A program made the position numbers and the translations under genes. Under the pieces are notes generated by a model. That model was not told the DNA's origin and made no database searches. It saw nothing but the letters and a program-made list of their open reading frames with translations. This document shows positions 9,466 to 17,920 of a stretch of 64,000 nucleotides of DNA, piece after piece. The stretch comes from Aquimarina sp. RZ0 (GTDB lineage Bacteria > Bacteroidota > Bacteroidia > Flavobacteriales > Flavobacteriaceae): positions 1-64,000 of the forward strand of contig NZ_VTZU01000009.1 in assembly GCF_008370685.1 (NCBI RefSeq), written 5' to 3'. The first letter of the stretch is position 1, and every line of letters begins with the position of its first letter.

Positions 9466-9481
9466 CAACCATATAGTTGCA
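9464..9481 (+). promoter_or_regulatory. Candidate operator O2 of the ArsR repressor
   Basis: The 18-base inverted repeat TGCAAC-N6-GTTGCA overlaps the last bases of the -7 element and the expected transcription start. It is the better of the two sites by one base pair on each side. Confidence 0.68.
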
Positions 9482-9508
9482 TTTAATAATTATTTCAAAA
9501 TTTTAATC

Positions 9509-9937
9509 ATGAAAGACTCTATCAAAAAAGAACAGGTATTTAAGCATTCTATCGATAAAGTATGGAAAGCTATCACCATAGGCGAAGAAATATCCACTTG
9601 GTTTATTTCGGCAGATTTTAAAGCAGAAGAAGGCTATCGTTATACCTTTATTGCTCCAAAAGAGGAAAACTGCACTCCGATTACTGGGATTGTTCAGAAA
9701 GCAACTCCTTATACGCTAATTTACACTTGGATTGTTGAAGGTACTGATGTAGAAACGAAAGTAACCTGGAGGTTAGAAAAAATTGATGAGGGTACTAAGC
9801 TTTATCTCGAACATTCTGGAATCTCCAATTATTCCGCAGAAACTGCTATACACATGTTTACTAGTTTTAATGGTGGCTGGGACAATTGTATTAGTAAGCT
9901 TTCTCAATATCTTATTCAGGAAGTGCATGCAGGATAA
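9509..9937 (+). CDS. SRPBCC / AHSA1-like (START-fold) protein
   Basis: This 142-residue protein has the AHSA1/Bet v1-like pattern: an N-terminal helix-and-strand with VWKAITIGEEISTWF, the central DFKAEEGYRYTF and ITGIVQKATPY strands, TKVTWRLEKIDEGTKLYLEHSG and a long C-terminal helix with GGWDNCISKLSQYL. Such proteins bind hydrophobic ligands, and the ones coded with ArsR regulators are mostly uncharacterised. Its stop overlaps the arsR start by 11 bases, so the two are translationally coupled. The shared promoter with two operators suggests autoregulation in response to a ligand. Confidence 0.88.
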   Translation: MKDSIKKEQVFKHSIDKVWKAITIGEEISTWFISADFKAEEGYRYTFIAPKEENCTPITGIVQKATPYTLIYTWIVEGTDVETKVTWRLEKIDEGTKLYLEHSGISNYSAETAIHMFTSFNGGWDNCISKLSQYLIQEVHAG

Positions 9938-10247
9938 AATCACAAAAACCCTAAAAGCAATAGCGGATCCAACAAGGCGCGAAATTTTTCATGCCTTAGT
10001 ACTGGCGGCTACTGCCCTGCCCATTACTCAAATATCAAATCAATTTGATATAAGCCGACAAGGAATTACCAAACACCTTAAAACACTCGAAGATGCTGGT
10101 TTGATCTTTATGGATACCAAAGGGCGTGAACGCTTTTGCTATGCCAATGCCAAACCTCTCATAGAAGTAAATAAATGGCTACAATTCTATGAACAGTTTT
10201 GGGATGATACACTGGGGAATTTGGGCGATTATTTAGACCAGGTTTAA
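9927..10247 (+). CDS. ArsR-family winged-helix transcriptional regulator
   Basis: This 106-residue regulator is a classic ArsR fold: KTLKAIADPTRREIFHAL (dimer and first helices), then ITQISNQFDISRQGITKHLKTLEDAGL (HTH and recognition helix) and the wing DTKGRERFCYANAKP. No CxC metal site is present, so it is not a metal sensor of the ArsR/SmtB type. It belongs with the SRPBCC-linked group. I place the start at ATG 9927. A longer frame opening at 9783 would run through the preceding gene and lacks family similarity. It overlaps that gene by 11 bases (ATGCAGGATAA). Confidence 0.92.
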   Translation: MQDKITKTLKAIADPTRREIFHALVLAATALPITQISNQFDISRQGITKHLKTLEDAGLIFMDTKGRERFCYANAKPLIEVNKWLQFYEQFWDDTLGNLGDYLDQV

Positions 10248-10283
10248 AAAATCGACTTCGGTTTCGCAGTTAACCTCCAAGTA

Positions 10284-10445
10284 ATACGATTTGTGATTAA
10301 AAAATTCGTATAAATTCATTGAATTATTTTTTCTTTATGCAAGGCAAAAAAATCAAGCATAGCTATAGCTACGGTTTATTTTTTAAACGAAGTAGAAAGG
10401 AAAAAGAAACGATGAATATGCGAAATTTTTAGTTATAAATCGTAT
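10284..10445 (+). repeat. Repeat A, copy A4 (162 bp)
   Basis: A complete plus-oriented copy (ATACGATTTGTG ... AAATCGTAT) begins 37 bases after the arsR stop. The flanking base is a on both sides. It sits between arsR and its likely terminator at 10497-10538, so it is probably in the transcript's 3' part. Confidence 0.93.
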
Positions 10446-10897
10446 AAATCTCGATTATCGAGTAAACGGATAAAGATTTAAAAAAATACCCACAATAAAA
10501 AAAGAGGATGTTTGAAAAGTCAGACACCCTCTTTTTTTATATAGTAAAACACTACTTCTTTTATAGTAACCCGTTGTGCATTTATCCAGTATTTAAACTG
10601 ACGAGTTAAAGAATACGTCAATGGCAGTACTTCGACTTTAGGAGAAGTATATCGAGAATAGAATTTAAATCCAAAAAAAGCTGTTCTTGATACATTTTGT
10701 CTTCATTTCATGTGGACAAAATACTCGAATTGATGCTTTTCTAACATAATTATTTCTAAATCCACAACAGATTATGGTACTAAATATATAGTATTTCCTT
10801 CAAGCTATTTACAGTAAGTCTATTAATAAAAGAGAACATCACCACGATGAATAACATTGGTTTCATTCCTAAATAGTATAGCTTACCAGATCAGATA
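10446..10897. other. Intergenic region, 452 bp
   Basis: It begins with a fragment of repeat C (CTCGATTATCGAGTAAAC, about 10449-10468), followed by a terminator. The rest (10541-10897) shows no gene. A sequence near 10625-10670 has weak similarity to repeat C but I cannot align it reliably. Confidence 0.5.
10497..10538. terminator. Bidirectional rho-independent terminator
   Basis: The stem AAAAAAAGAGG...CCTCTTTTTTT has an inner TGTxTGA/TCAxACA pairing around an AAAG loop, so both strands end in a T-run. It lies between the plus-strand arsR operon and the convergent Dabb lipoprotein gene. Confidence 0.8.
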
Positions 10898-11305
10898 TTA
10901 ATCAATAGTAACAGAATCATAGACCTGTACTTTTTTCCATAAAGAAGAGGACTCCTTGATAAAGAGAAGGTGGGCTTCTTCTTTCTGGTATAAATCCTGT
11001 TCTTCTTTTGACGAAAAAGTGACTATCAGAGAATACGTATACGATCCATCCACTACATCTCTATCAGTACCCGCAGGAACTCCGATAAAATTAGTTTTCG
11101 CATATTTTGATGTCTTCAAAAACTTCTGTAATGATTTTTCAAAAGCTTTCCTGTCTTCTTCGTTTTCTGGTTGATTCAGCCAAAAATATACTGAATGCAC
11201 AAAATTATTAGCAAACTCCATATTATTTGTGTTTTTGCATGAAAAAATGGTGAACAATACTCCTACGATGATACATAACGATGAGACTTTCTTTTTAATA
11301 TTCAT
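10898..11305 (-). CDS. Dabb-domain lipoprotein
   Basis: This 135-residue lipoprotein has a lipobox FTIFSC (C23). The mature part has the stress-responsive alpha/beta-barrel (Dabb) pattern: NNFVHSVYFWLNQPENEEDRKAF at the start, FIGVPAGTDRDVVDGSYTYSLIVTF in the middle, and a C-terminal EEQDLYQKEEAHLLFI with the conserved DxYQxxxxH. Dabb proteins form dimeric ferredoxin-like barrels and their function is mostly unknown. Addition of a lipid anchor is common in Bacteroidota. It is monocistronic. Confidence 0.85.
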   Translation of the reverse strand: MNIKKKVSSLCIIVGVLFTIFSCKNTNNMEFANNFVHSVYFWLNQPENEEDRKAFEKSLQKFLKTSKYAKTNFIGVPAGTDRDVVDGSYTYSLIVTFSSKEEQDLYQKEEAHLLFIKESSSLWKKVQVYDSVTID

Positions 11306-11603
11306 TAGTAAATAAATTGGTTCATTAAAACTACAAAAAGAAAGCCTAAATAGCGGTTATTTACGTAAAAATGACGAATGGGTTTTATAAAAAAATTGCT
11401 CTATTTAAGATCATTATAAACCATATACTGTTAACTTATTAATTTTCATGGTTTTAGCAGTGTACAATCTTATTCCAGATTTAGGGCTAAAAATCTTATC
11501 TCCTCTTCAATACGTTAAAACAAGGTTAAAATAAACGGAGATGCTATGAGATGGCTTTCTAATAAAACATCTTTGTCACCTTTATACAAACAACCATTTT
11601 TTG

Positions 11604-12878
11604 ATGAAAAATGATCCTTACGCGTCACTAAGATATAGAGAATTTAATATTTTTTTGATTGTACGTTTTGCAATGGTATTAGCATGGAGCATGCAATTTA
11701 TTATTATAGAATGGGAAGTATATAGTTTAACAAAAAATCCACTATCGTTAGGAATTATTGGTTTAATGGAGGTTATCCCAGCGGTTTCATTAGCCTTATT
11801 TGCAGGGCATATTGTAGATCAAAAAGAAAAGAAAAGCTTACTTATAAAATGTATTCTGGGATTTTCTATTATTAGTTTTGGATTATTTTATCTTACCTGG
11901 CCAGAAGCCACAGCTTCTATGCCTAAGAAGATAGTATTATACGGTATTTATTTTCTGGTTTTTCTGGGAGGAATCATACGAGCATTTTTAGGGCCGACAA
12001 TTTTTTCTTTATTTGCGTTGATTGTACCAAAAAATATTTATCACAATGCTGCTACCTGGAGTAGCTCAGTCTGGCAAATTGGTGGTGTATTAGGTCCAGC
12101 AATTGCAGGATTTGCTATTAACTGGATTGATGTTCATTGGTCCATGCTTATGATTTTTGGATGTTCGCTTATCGCTTTATTGAGTTTGACCCAGATCACT
12201 AAGAAACCTATCTTGAATCCCAAAATAGGAGAACCTATACTGAAAAGCCTGAAAGAAGGTATAAAATTTGTTTTTACTACAAAAGCAATTTTGGGTGCTA
12301 TCACACTTGATATGGTCGCAGTACTTTTTGGGGGAGCAATTGCCTTATTGCCGATTTTTGCACAGGATATTCTAAAAGTAGGTCCGGAAGGTTTTGGAAT
12401 CCTAAGAGCTGCTCCGGCAGTAGGAGCTTTTATAATCATGTTTACTACAGCCTATTTTCCAATTAATAAAAATGCCGGAATGAAATTACTAATAGCTATT
12501 TTTGGATTTGGGGTTTGTATCATTGTTTTTGGACTTTCTTCTATATTCTGGGTATCTGTAATGGCTTTGTTTTTGAGCGGTGTAACCGATGGTATCTCTA
12601 TGGTAATCAGGCAAACTATATTACAACTTAAAACACCTGATCATATGCGCGGTCGTGTATCTTCAGTAAATTCAATGTTTGTAGGATCATCAAATGAACT
12701 AGGAGCTTTTGAAAGTGGGATTACTGCAAGATTTATGGGAACTGTTACTGCTGTAGTATTTGGAGGAAGTATGACGTTACTAACAGTAATAATTACTGGA
12801 TTAATTTCTCCAGTATTTAGAAAACTTGATCTTACTAAAGAGCTTGAAATAGATCCTAAAGAAAAGAAATCTGTTTAA
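11604..12878 (+). CDS. MFS transporter, EntS-like (MFS_3 group)
   Basis: This 424-residue permease has about 12 hydrophobic segments. The N-terminal half has the motif-A-like loop GHIVDQKEKK after TM2, and the C-terminal half has MRGRVSSVNSMFVGSSNELG, typical of the EntS/MFS_3 group of exporters. The substrate cannot be read from sequence. I chose ATG 11604. The TTG immediately before it (11601) would add only one Met. The gene is single, and converges with a secreted-protein gene 24 bases downstream. Confidence 0.88.
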   Translation: MKNDPYASLRYREFNIFLIVRFAMVLAWSMQFIIIEWEVYSLTKNPLSLGIIGLMEVIPAVSLALFAGHIVDQKEKKSLLIKCILGFSIISFGLFYLTWPEATASMPKKIVLYGIYFLVFLGGIIRAFLGPTIFSLFALIVPKNIYHNAATWSSSVWQIGGVLGPAIAGFAINWIDVHWSMLMIFGCSLIALLSLTQITKKPILNPKIGEPILKSLKEGIKFVFTTKAILGAITLDMVAVLFGGAIALLPIFAQDILKVGPEGFGILRAAPAVGAFIIMFTTAYFPINKNAGMKLLIAIFGFGVCIIVFGLSSIFWVSVMALFLSGVTDGISMVIRQTILQLKTPDHMRGRVSSVNSMFVGSSNELGAFESGITARFMGTVTAVVFGGSMTLLTVIITGLISPVFRKLDLTKELEIDPKEKKSV

Positions 12879-12902
12879 TAATATATAATATCCTGCAAAC
12901 AA

Positions 12903-13559
12903 CTACTCTTTTACAACAATAAGAGTTGCTTTTACTCCTGTTGTTAGGTTCCACTCATTAGATGTAATTAGATTACCTAAATCATCATATAGTTGGAACT
13001 GCGCTGTATTAGGACCAGAAGCTCCCTGATTGAGCGCCTGAATATCAATTTTATTAAAACCTTTAATAAGATTGATCGGAAATCCTCTAAAAGTACCATC
13101 AAGGGCTACACTGGATCTAACAACATCATCATTTACAAAAATTCTAACAATGTCTCCATCCACCGACTGATGGTCTCTATATATAAGTTGTACAAATTCT
13201 GAGGTGCTTTTAAAATCTCCCAAATATTGATCACTTTTAAACTCTTCTTTTATTTCATTATCTTTCTTAAACCATTTAGGAGTTAATTTTTGACCAGGTT
13301 TTAACAATCCAATATCCTCGTTCATATCAAATGGTTTATGCATTCGATTAAAAGGTATAGAAGGATCTTTAAGTTTTGTTTCTTTATTTAGAGTAAAATT
13401 ATTCACGGGTTTGGATAACCCTGTAGAAAGACTGTATTTGTTATCTGTTTTTAGAGTACTCTCATCATCTATTTTCAATGTAGATATTGGTTTTTCTATC
13501 TGACCATAAATAGAAACACCAAAGGATAAGAATAGTATAAAAACAAGTTTAATCTTCAT
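12903..13559 (-). CDS. Secreted protein of unknown function
   Basis: This 218-residue protein has a signal peptide (about 1-19, ending SIYGQ). The C-terminal 100 residues look like one beta-sandwich: QLIYRDHQSVDGDIVRIFVN, then FRGFPINLIKGFNKIDI and ALNQGASGPNTAQFQLYDD, ending WNLTTGVKATLIVVKE. I recognise this pattern from other flavobacterial exported proteins but know no domain name or function for it. I moved the start to ATG 13559, because the longer frame adds 14 residues upstream of a good signal peptide. It is monocistronic. Confidence 0.75.
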   Translation of the reverse strand: MKIKLVFILFLSFGVSIYGQIEKPISTLKIDDESTLKTDNKYSLSTGLSKPVNNFTLNKETKLKDPSIPFNRMHKPFDMNEDIGLLKPGQKLTPKWFKKDNEIKEEFKSDQYLGDFKSTSEFVQLIYRDHQSVDGDIVRIFVNDDVVRSSVALDGTFRGFPINLIKGFNKIDIQALNQGASGPNTAQFQLYDDLGNLITSNEWNLTTGVKATLIVVKE

Positions 13560-13812
13560 GTACTCACTCTTTTTGTGATATCTGTCGTTAAATATAACCA
13601 ATACCTTACTTTTTCTTTGTTAATAAGATCAAAAACTCTACCAAACTGGTGTATTTATAGAACTGATGTAAACTTTTTTGATTCTGGCAAAAAAAGGTCA
13701 CATGATGTCATACCTATAAATATACACAAAAAAGTGTCTAATAATAAAAAAATATAGCTCTAAACTTGTAAGATAAATCTGGTATTTCTATTTTTCTATA
13801 AAATTTAGAGAT

Positions 13813-15042
13813 ATGCTATATTATATCATTGGAATCGTTGTGTTGGGAATACTATTTTTTCTGGGTTTTAGCTATTATAAAATCTCCCTAAGGCTAAAAA
13901 TTAGGGATAAAGAACTGGAATCATTACAAGAAAAGACAGAGCAACAATCTCAAATAAATAAACAGTTTATCACCTCACTTAGTCAGGAACTAAGAACACC
14001 TTTATATGGTATTATGGGGTTGACCAACCTATTGGCACAAGAATATCCCAAACTTGAAGAAAATAAAAATCTAAAATCTCTAAAGTTTTCTGGAGATTAT
14101 CTCTTAACGCTCATCAATAATATAATACAGGTAAATCATATCAGCAATGAGGAAATTAAACTGCAAGAAAGCATATTTGATTTAAAAGAAATTACTCAAA
14201 ATATTGTTCAATCGTTCAGCTATGCTACAGCAAATAGCGATAATAAACTTCATTTTGATTTTGATGCGGCTATCCCTAACGAATTACAAGGAAGTCCATC
14301 AGTTTTATCTCAGGTATTGATGAATCTTATTAGTAACGCATTAAGGTTTACCAAAAATGGGAATATATTTTTATCTGTGAGTCTGATTACTCAAAAAGAA
14401 AGTACTAGCAACATTGTTTTTAAAGTTAAACATGATGGACATGAGGTTTCTAAAGAAGATGAAAAATCCATATATCAGGAATTTATAAATATTGAAAGTA
14501 TCAAAAAATCATATTTAGGTATAGGACTGAATACTACCATAGTAAAAAGACTTGCAAAATCAATAGATGGCGAGATCATAGTAAACGATACCAATGGTCA
14601 AGGTTCTGAATATGCATTCGTCTTAAATCTTGAAGTTCCAAAAAAAAATGGAAAAGAATTTAAAGCTGATAATACTACAAAACAAAAAGCACTAATAGTT
14701 GATGATAATAAACTAAATCTTCTTGTTGCCGATAAAATTTTATCAAAAGAGAATTTTGAATGTACAACTATTGATAATGGTTTTGATGCTATAAAACTTG
14801 CAAATGATAATTCTTATGATATCATTTTAATGGATATTAATATGCCAAAACTTAATGGGATTGGGACAACAAAAAGAATTCGAGAATTTGATGACGAAAC
14901 TCCAATTATTGCGCTAACAGCGGTTGATGTAACACAGTTAAACAAACAGATCTTGCAGGCGGGTTTAAGTGACTATATACTAAAACCTTATGACAAAAAT
15001 ATATTACTAGACATGATCTACAAACATATTCATCATAGTTAA
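13813..15042 (+). CDS. Hybrid histidine-kinase-like protein with receiver domain, phosphoacceptor His missing
   Basis: This 409-residue membrane protein has one TM helix (about 3-22), a coiled coil and a HisKA-like region. Next come a HATPase_c-like domain with N-box NLISN (171-175) and an intact receiver domain (about 292-406: DD at 297-298, phosphoacceptor D341 in LMDINMP, ALTA, LKPYD). The H-box reads SQELRTPL instead of SHELRTPL, so the phosphorylated histidine is Gln58. The G1 box reads KHDGHEV where DTGIGI is expected. The protein should therefore be unable to autophosphorylate. It may act as a pseudokinase or receive phosphate on D341 from another kinase. It is monocistronic with no output domain. 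Confidence 0.87.
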   Translation: MLYYIIGIVVLGILFFLGFSYYKISLRLKIRDKELESLQEKTEQQSQINKQFITSLSQELRTPLYGIMGLTNLLAQEYPKLEENKNLKSLKFSGDYLLTLINNIIQVNHISNEEIKLQESIFDLKEITQNIVQSFSYATANSDNKLHFDFDAAIPNELQGSPSVLSQVLMNLISNALRFTKNGNIFLSVSLITQKESTSNIVFKVKHDGHEVSKEDEKSIYQEFINIESIKKSYLGIGLNTTIVKRLAKSIDGEIIVNDTNGQGSEYAFVLNLEVPKKNGKEFKADNTTKQKALIVDDNKLNLLVADKILSKENFECTTIDNGFDAIKLANDNSYDIILMDINMPKLNGIGTTKRIREFDDETPIIALTAVDVTQLNKQILQAGLSDYILKPYDKNILLDMIYKHIHHS

Positions 15043-15110
15043 CTATATCGTACATTGGACTGTCGAATTTCGGGATTTGAGTACTTGTGTTTTTTAGTAC
15101 TTACAAATTT

Positions 15111-16064
15111 TTAATTGAGTAAAATTTCTTGTCCGATATTAAGTACCGAATTGTATTGAATAGAATTAATTTTACAAATTTCGGAGACCTCAATATCATT
15201 CTTAATAGCAATACCATACAAAGTGTCTCCCCTTTTTACAACATATACCTTTTTTACTGCGTCATCCTCAACGACATCCTGCGCTTTCTTATATACTAAA
15301 ATCTTACTCTTACGTGTTGATTTATGTGATCTCGGAGTTATCCATTTTCTAGTTACTGCAATATCCTTGGATCTAATTTTTGTTTCCTCAGCAAAATCAA
15401 AAAGATATTCGGGGTGTATACTTTTCCCCATATAACGTACCTCCAGATGTAAATGACTGCCTCTTGCATTGCCAGAAACTCCCCCTTCTCCTATTACTTG
15501 TCCTTTCTTTACCACATCATTTTCTTTAACAAGGTATTTAGACAAATGTGCATACACAGTCTCTAATCCATTATTATGACGTATTACAACTGTTTTTCCA
15601 TGACCTCTATGATTCCGTGCATATCGTACCTTTCCATCTAGTAATGATTTTACATTATCTCCTGTATTAAGATCAATATCTATCCCTCGATGCGGTCTTC
15701 CTCTTCTCCACCCATATCTGGAGGTTACTACCATTTTGTGCTCAACAGGAGCAGCAAAGGCTTCATCTTCAAAATGTAATTCCAGTGGGTATGTTGGCTG
15801 TTTTTTCCAATATGGATTAAATACAGTATTACTCCAATCTTCATCAAAAACAGGAGTTGTATTCTCTTTTTTTAATTCAATTAAATTTACGGTATGTTTA
15901 GGATGATTTTTATAAATGGGCAATCTCACCATCCTACCATTCAGTACTAATACTTTGTGATCTACAATATCTTCTTGTACTTTTATTTCTTGAGCTATAG
16001 TACCAGACAGAAATACACATGATAAAACAAGTGTTAACGCCAGTTTTCTTTTATTCAAAAACAT
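15111..16064 (-). CDS. M23 peptidase with C-terminal LysM domain
   Basis: This 317-residue exported protein has a signal peptide of about 24 residues. The M23 (LytM) core runs from about 112 to 222 with metal ligands H125 and D129 (PHRGIDID) and H206 of HLHLE, plus catalytic H173 (YAHL). The C-terminal LysM (about 272-316, YVVKRGDTLYGIAI ... NIGQEILLN) binds peptidoglycan. All active-site residues are intact, so it is probably a cell-wall endopeptidase acting in the periplasm. It is a single gene. The region upstream is AT-rich, and the next gene on the other strand (OmpA) starts 327 bases away. Confidence 0.92.
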   Translation of the reverse strand: MFLNKRKLALTLVLSCVFLSGTIAQEIKVQEDIVDHKVLVLNGRMVRLPIYKNHPKHTVNLIELKKENTTPVFDEDWSNTVFNPYWKKQPTYPLELHFEDEAFAAPVEHKMVVTSRYGWRRGRPHRGIDIDLNTGDNVKSLLDGKVRYARNHRGHGKTVVIRHNNGLETVYAHLSKYLVKENDVVKKGQVIGEGGVSGNARGSHLHLEVRYMGKSIHPEYLFDFAEETKIRSKDIAVTRKWITPRSHKSTRKSKILVYKKAQDVVEDDAVKKVYVVKRGDTLYGIAIKNDIEVSEICKINSIQYNSVLNIGQEILLN

Positions 16065-16332
16065 TTATATTCAAAATTTTTAAAACTTTAAGTAAATCTT
16101 ATCCAGATAGCTAATTTTAGTATTATAAGACGGCAATATAATAAAACATGTTACAACTGAAAAAAAACTCATTTTGATACAATAGTAAACTTTAATACAT
16201 AATTTTTTGCAATTCAATAAGTTAGCAATATCTACTAAACAATTTTGCCGTAGATTTATTATGTTATAACAGTTTTTGTGTTTTTTTTTAACATTTTTTA
16301 AGAATTCCATATGAAAAGTTTAGTAGGTAAGA

Positions 16333-16362
16333 TTGCAATAAATGTGTCAACTTGTAGTTTTC
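16333..16362 (+). promoter_or_regulatory. Candidate promoter of the OmpA lipoprotein gene
   Basis: TTG at 16333-16335, 19 bases of spacer, then TAGTTTTC at 16355-16362, which is one base off the TAnnTTTG consensus. It lies 30 bases before the start codon. Confidence 0.5.
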
Positions 16363-16391
16363 CAATGATATAAAAGATTAATTAAATAACC

Positions 16392-17225
16392 ATGAAAAAA
16401 GTATTGACACTAGTTGCACTATCTGGGGCTTTGATAACTACGTCTTGTGTTTCTAAAAAGAAATTTTTAGCGGTGGAAGCTGATTTACAAAACACCAAAA
16501 GTACATTACAAAAGACCACAGTAGAGAAAGAAGAATTAGAAACTAAATTTGCAAAGATAGAAGCACGTGTTGCTGATTACAATGCAAAAATTAATTCTTT
16601 GACAGACTCTAACAATGAAAAAATGGTAATGGTTGATGACCTTGCTGTTATTTCTAACAAAACTAAAGAAAAGATGAAGGAAACTTTGTCTAAAGTTAAT
16701 TCTGAAAAACTTCAGGGAGCCAAAACCTTAAAGGATTCTATGAATCTTGCAGTTTCTCATAACTTAAAAAACTCTTTAGATGATAATCTTCAAGAAGATG
16801 AAGATATTTCTATCGACATTGACAACACGGTAGTAATGATATCTATCTCTGATAAAATGTTATTTAACAGTGGTAGTTACAGAATAAGCAATAAAGCAAA
16901 TGATATTTTGGAAAAGCTTGCAGGTGTTATTAATTCTGAACCTAGTCTGGAAGTAATGATAGAAGGACACACAGATCCTAAAACTATTAATACTCCTGCA
17001 TTAGAAGACAATTGGGATTTAAGTGTAAAAAGAGCGACCTCAATAACTAGAAGGTTACAAAATAAATACAATGTAGATCCTGCTAAGTTAATCGCCTCAG
17101 GAAGAAGTAGCTACAAACCTCTAGTAGAAAATGATTCTGAAGAAAATATGGCAAAAAACAGAAGAACCAGAATTGTATTATTACCAAATCTGGACAAATT
17201 CTTTGCGATGCTTTCTTCTAATTAA
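16392..17225 (+). CDS. OmpA-family peptidoglycan-associated lipoprotein
   Basis: This 277-residue protein has a lipobox (ITTSC, C19), then a long coiled-coil stalk (about 25-125). The C-terminal OmpA domain (about 135-265) contains LFNSGSYRIS, IEGHTDP and the NRRTRIVL ending with the two arginines that contact diaminopimelate. It should anchor the outer membrane to peptidoglycan. A strong terminator follows 28 bases after the stop. An ATG at 16392 with a promoter 30 bases upstream fits well. Confidence 0.93.
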   Translation: MKKVLTLVALSGALITTSCVSKKKFLAVEADLQNTKSTLQKTTVEKEELETKFAKIEARVADYNAKINSLTDSNNEKMVMVDDLAVISNKTKEKMKETLSKVNSEKLQGAKTLKDSMNLAVSHNLKNSLDDNLQEDEDISIDIDNTVVMISISDKMLFNSGSYRISNKANDILEKLAGVINSEPSLEVMIEGHTDPKTINTPALEDNWDLSVKRATSITRRLQNKYNVDPAKLIASGRSSYKPLVENDSEENMAKNRRTRIVLLPNLDKFFAMLSSN

Positions 17226-17252
17226 GAAAGAAAACAACAACCTTAATCAAAA

Positions 17253-17290
17253 AAATTGAGATGTATTTAATACTAAATACATCTCAATTT
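17253..17290. terminator. Rho-independent terminator after the OmpA gene
   Basis: The 16-bp perfect stem AAATTGAGATGTATTT / AAATACATCTCAATTT is followed by more T on the plus strand and flanked by A on the left, so it would act in both directions. Confidence 0.88.
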
Positions 17291-17507
17291 TTTTATTTAC
17301 AAATACAATATCATTCCTTTTTGTACCATACTTGGAGATACAAAACCGTTATAGTACCGCTATCCATAAATTTTCTTGCTCCTCCGAATTAAAAAATAAT
17401 TCGATTCAGTTTATGATGATTTCATCTAAGAACTGGTGTTTATTTATTTTTGGTATATTTTTCAGCGTCCTAATATTTCTTAATAAAACCTAATTTTGTC
17501 CATCTCT

Positions 17508-17702
17508 TTAATCAATATATGTATTGACACTTGTGGTTAGCCTACAAGAAGAATGTAGCATTTTTTTAAATTTTAAAGCAAGGTGCTCATCATTAAACTT
17601 CATGGCTTCGCTAATACTTTTTGATAAAACTAATTCTCCAATAAGATATTCAACAAAGTAGGTTTGATCATCTGTTAATAATACATATTCAGTCTCAGTC
17701 AT
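17508..17702 (-). CDS. Small hypothetical protein (64 aa)
   Basis: A short acidic/hydrophobic frame begins MTETEYVLLTDDQTYFVEYL and ends LHSSCRLTTSVNTYID. Codon use and composition look protein-like, and it lies in a gap with terminators or gene ends on both sides. I recognise no family. It could be a real small cytoplasmic protein or an accidental frame. Confidence 0.45.
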   Translation of the reverse strand: MTETEYVLLTDDQTYFVEYLIGELVLSKSISEAMKFNDEHLALKFKKMLHSSCRLTTSVNTYID

Positions 17703-17920
17703 AAACTTATTATTACATGTAGCTTACATAAAATGTACGTAACTTTATGTTTAAACGCTACACTTACTAAATACAAATGTAATTGCTGATATAGTAACTT
17801 TTTAAAAAATAAATACAGGTTATCAAATTCTTATTCACAATCCAGGATCTAAAGCCAGATTATTTTATTAAGTAGATTATTGCGATGAGATTTGAATTCG
17901 ATTTTAAAAACGGATACTTC

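Larger units (their letters stand above)
8877..9508. other. Intergenic accessory region, 632 bp
   Basis: It contains repeat B copy B1 (9013-9175), a short gene remnant (about 9299-9415) and the promoter/operator of the SRPBCC-ArsR operon (9424-9481). Nothing else is recognisable. Confidence 0.6.

Noticed and set aside
16080..16310. Open frame of 76 codons on the minus strand upstream of the M23 gene
   Set aside because: It is rich in Cys, Ile and Asn and lacks any domain or promoter. It is typical of accidental frames in AT-rich DNA.
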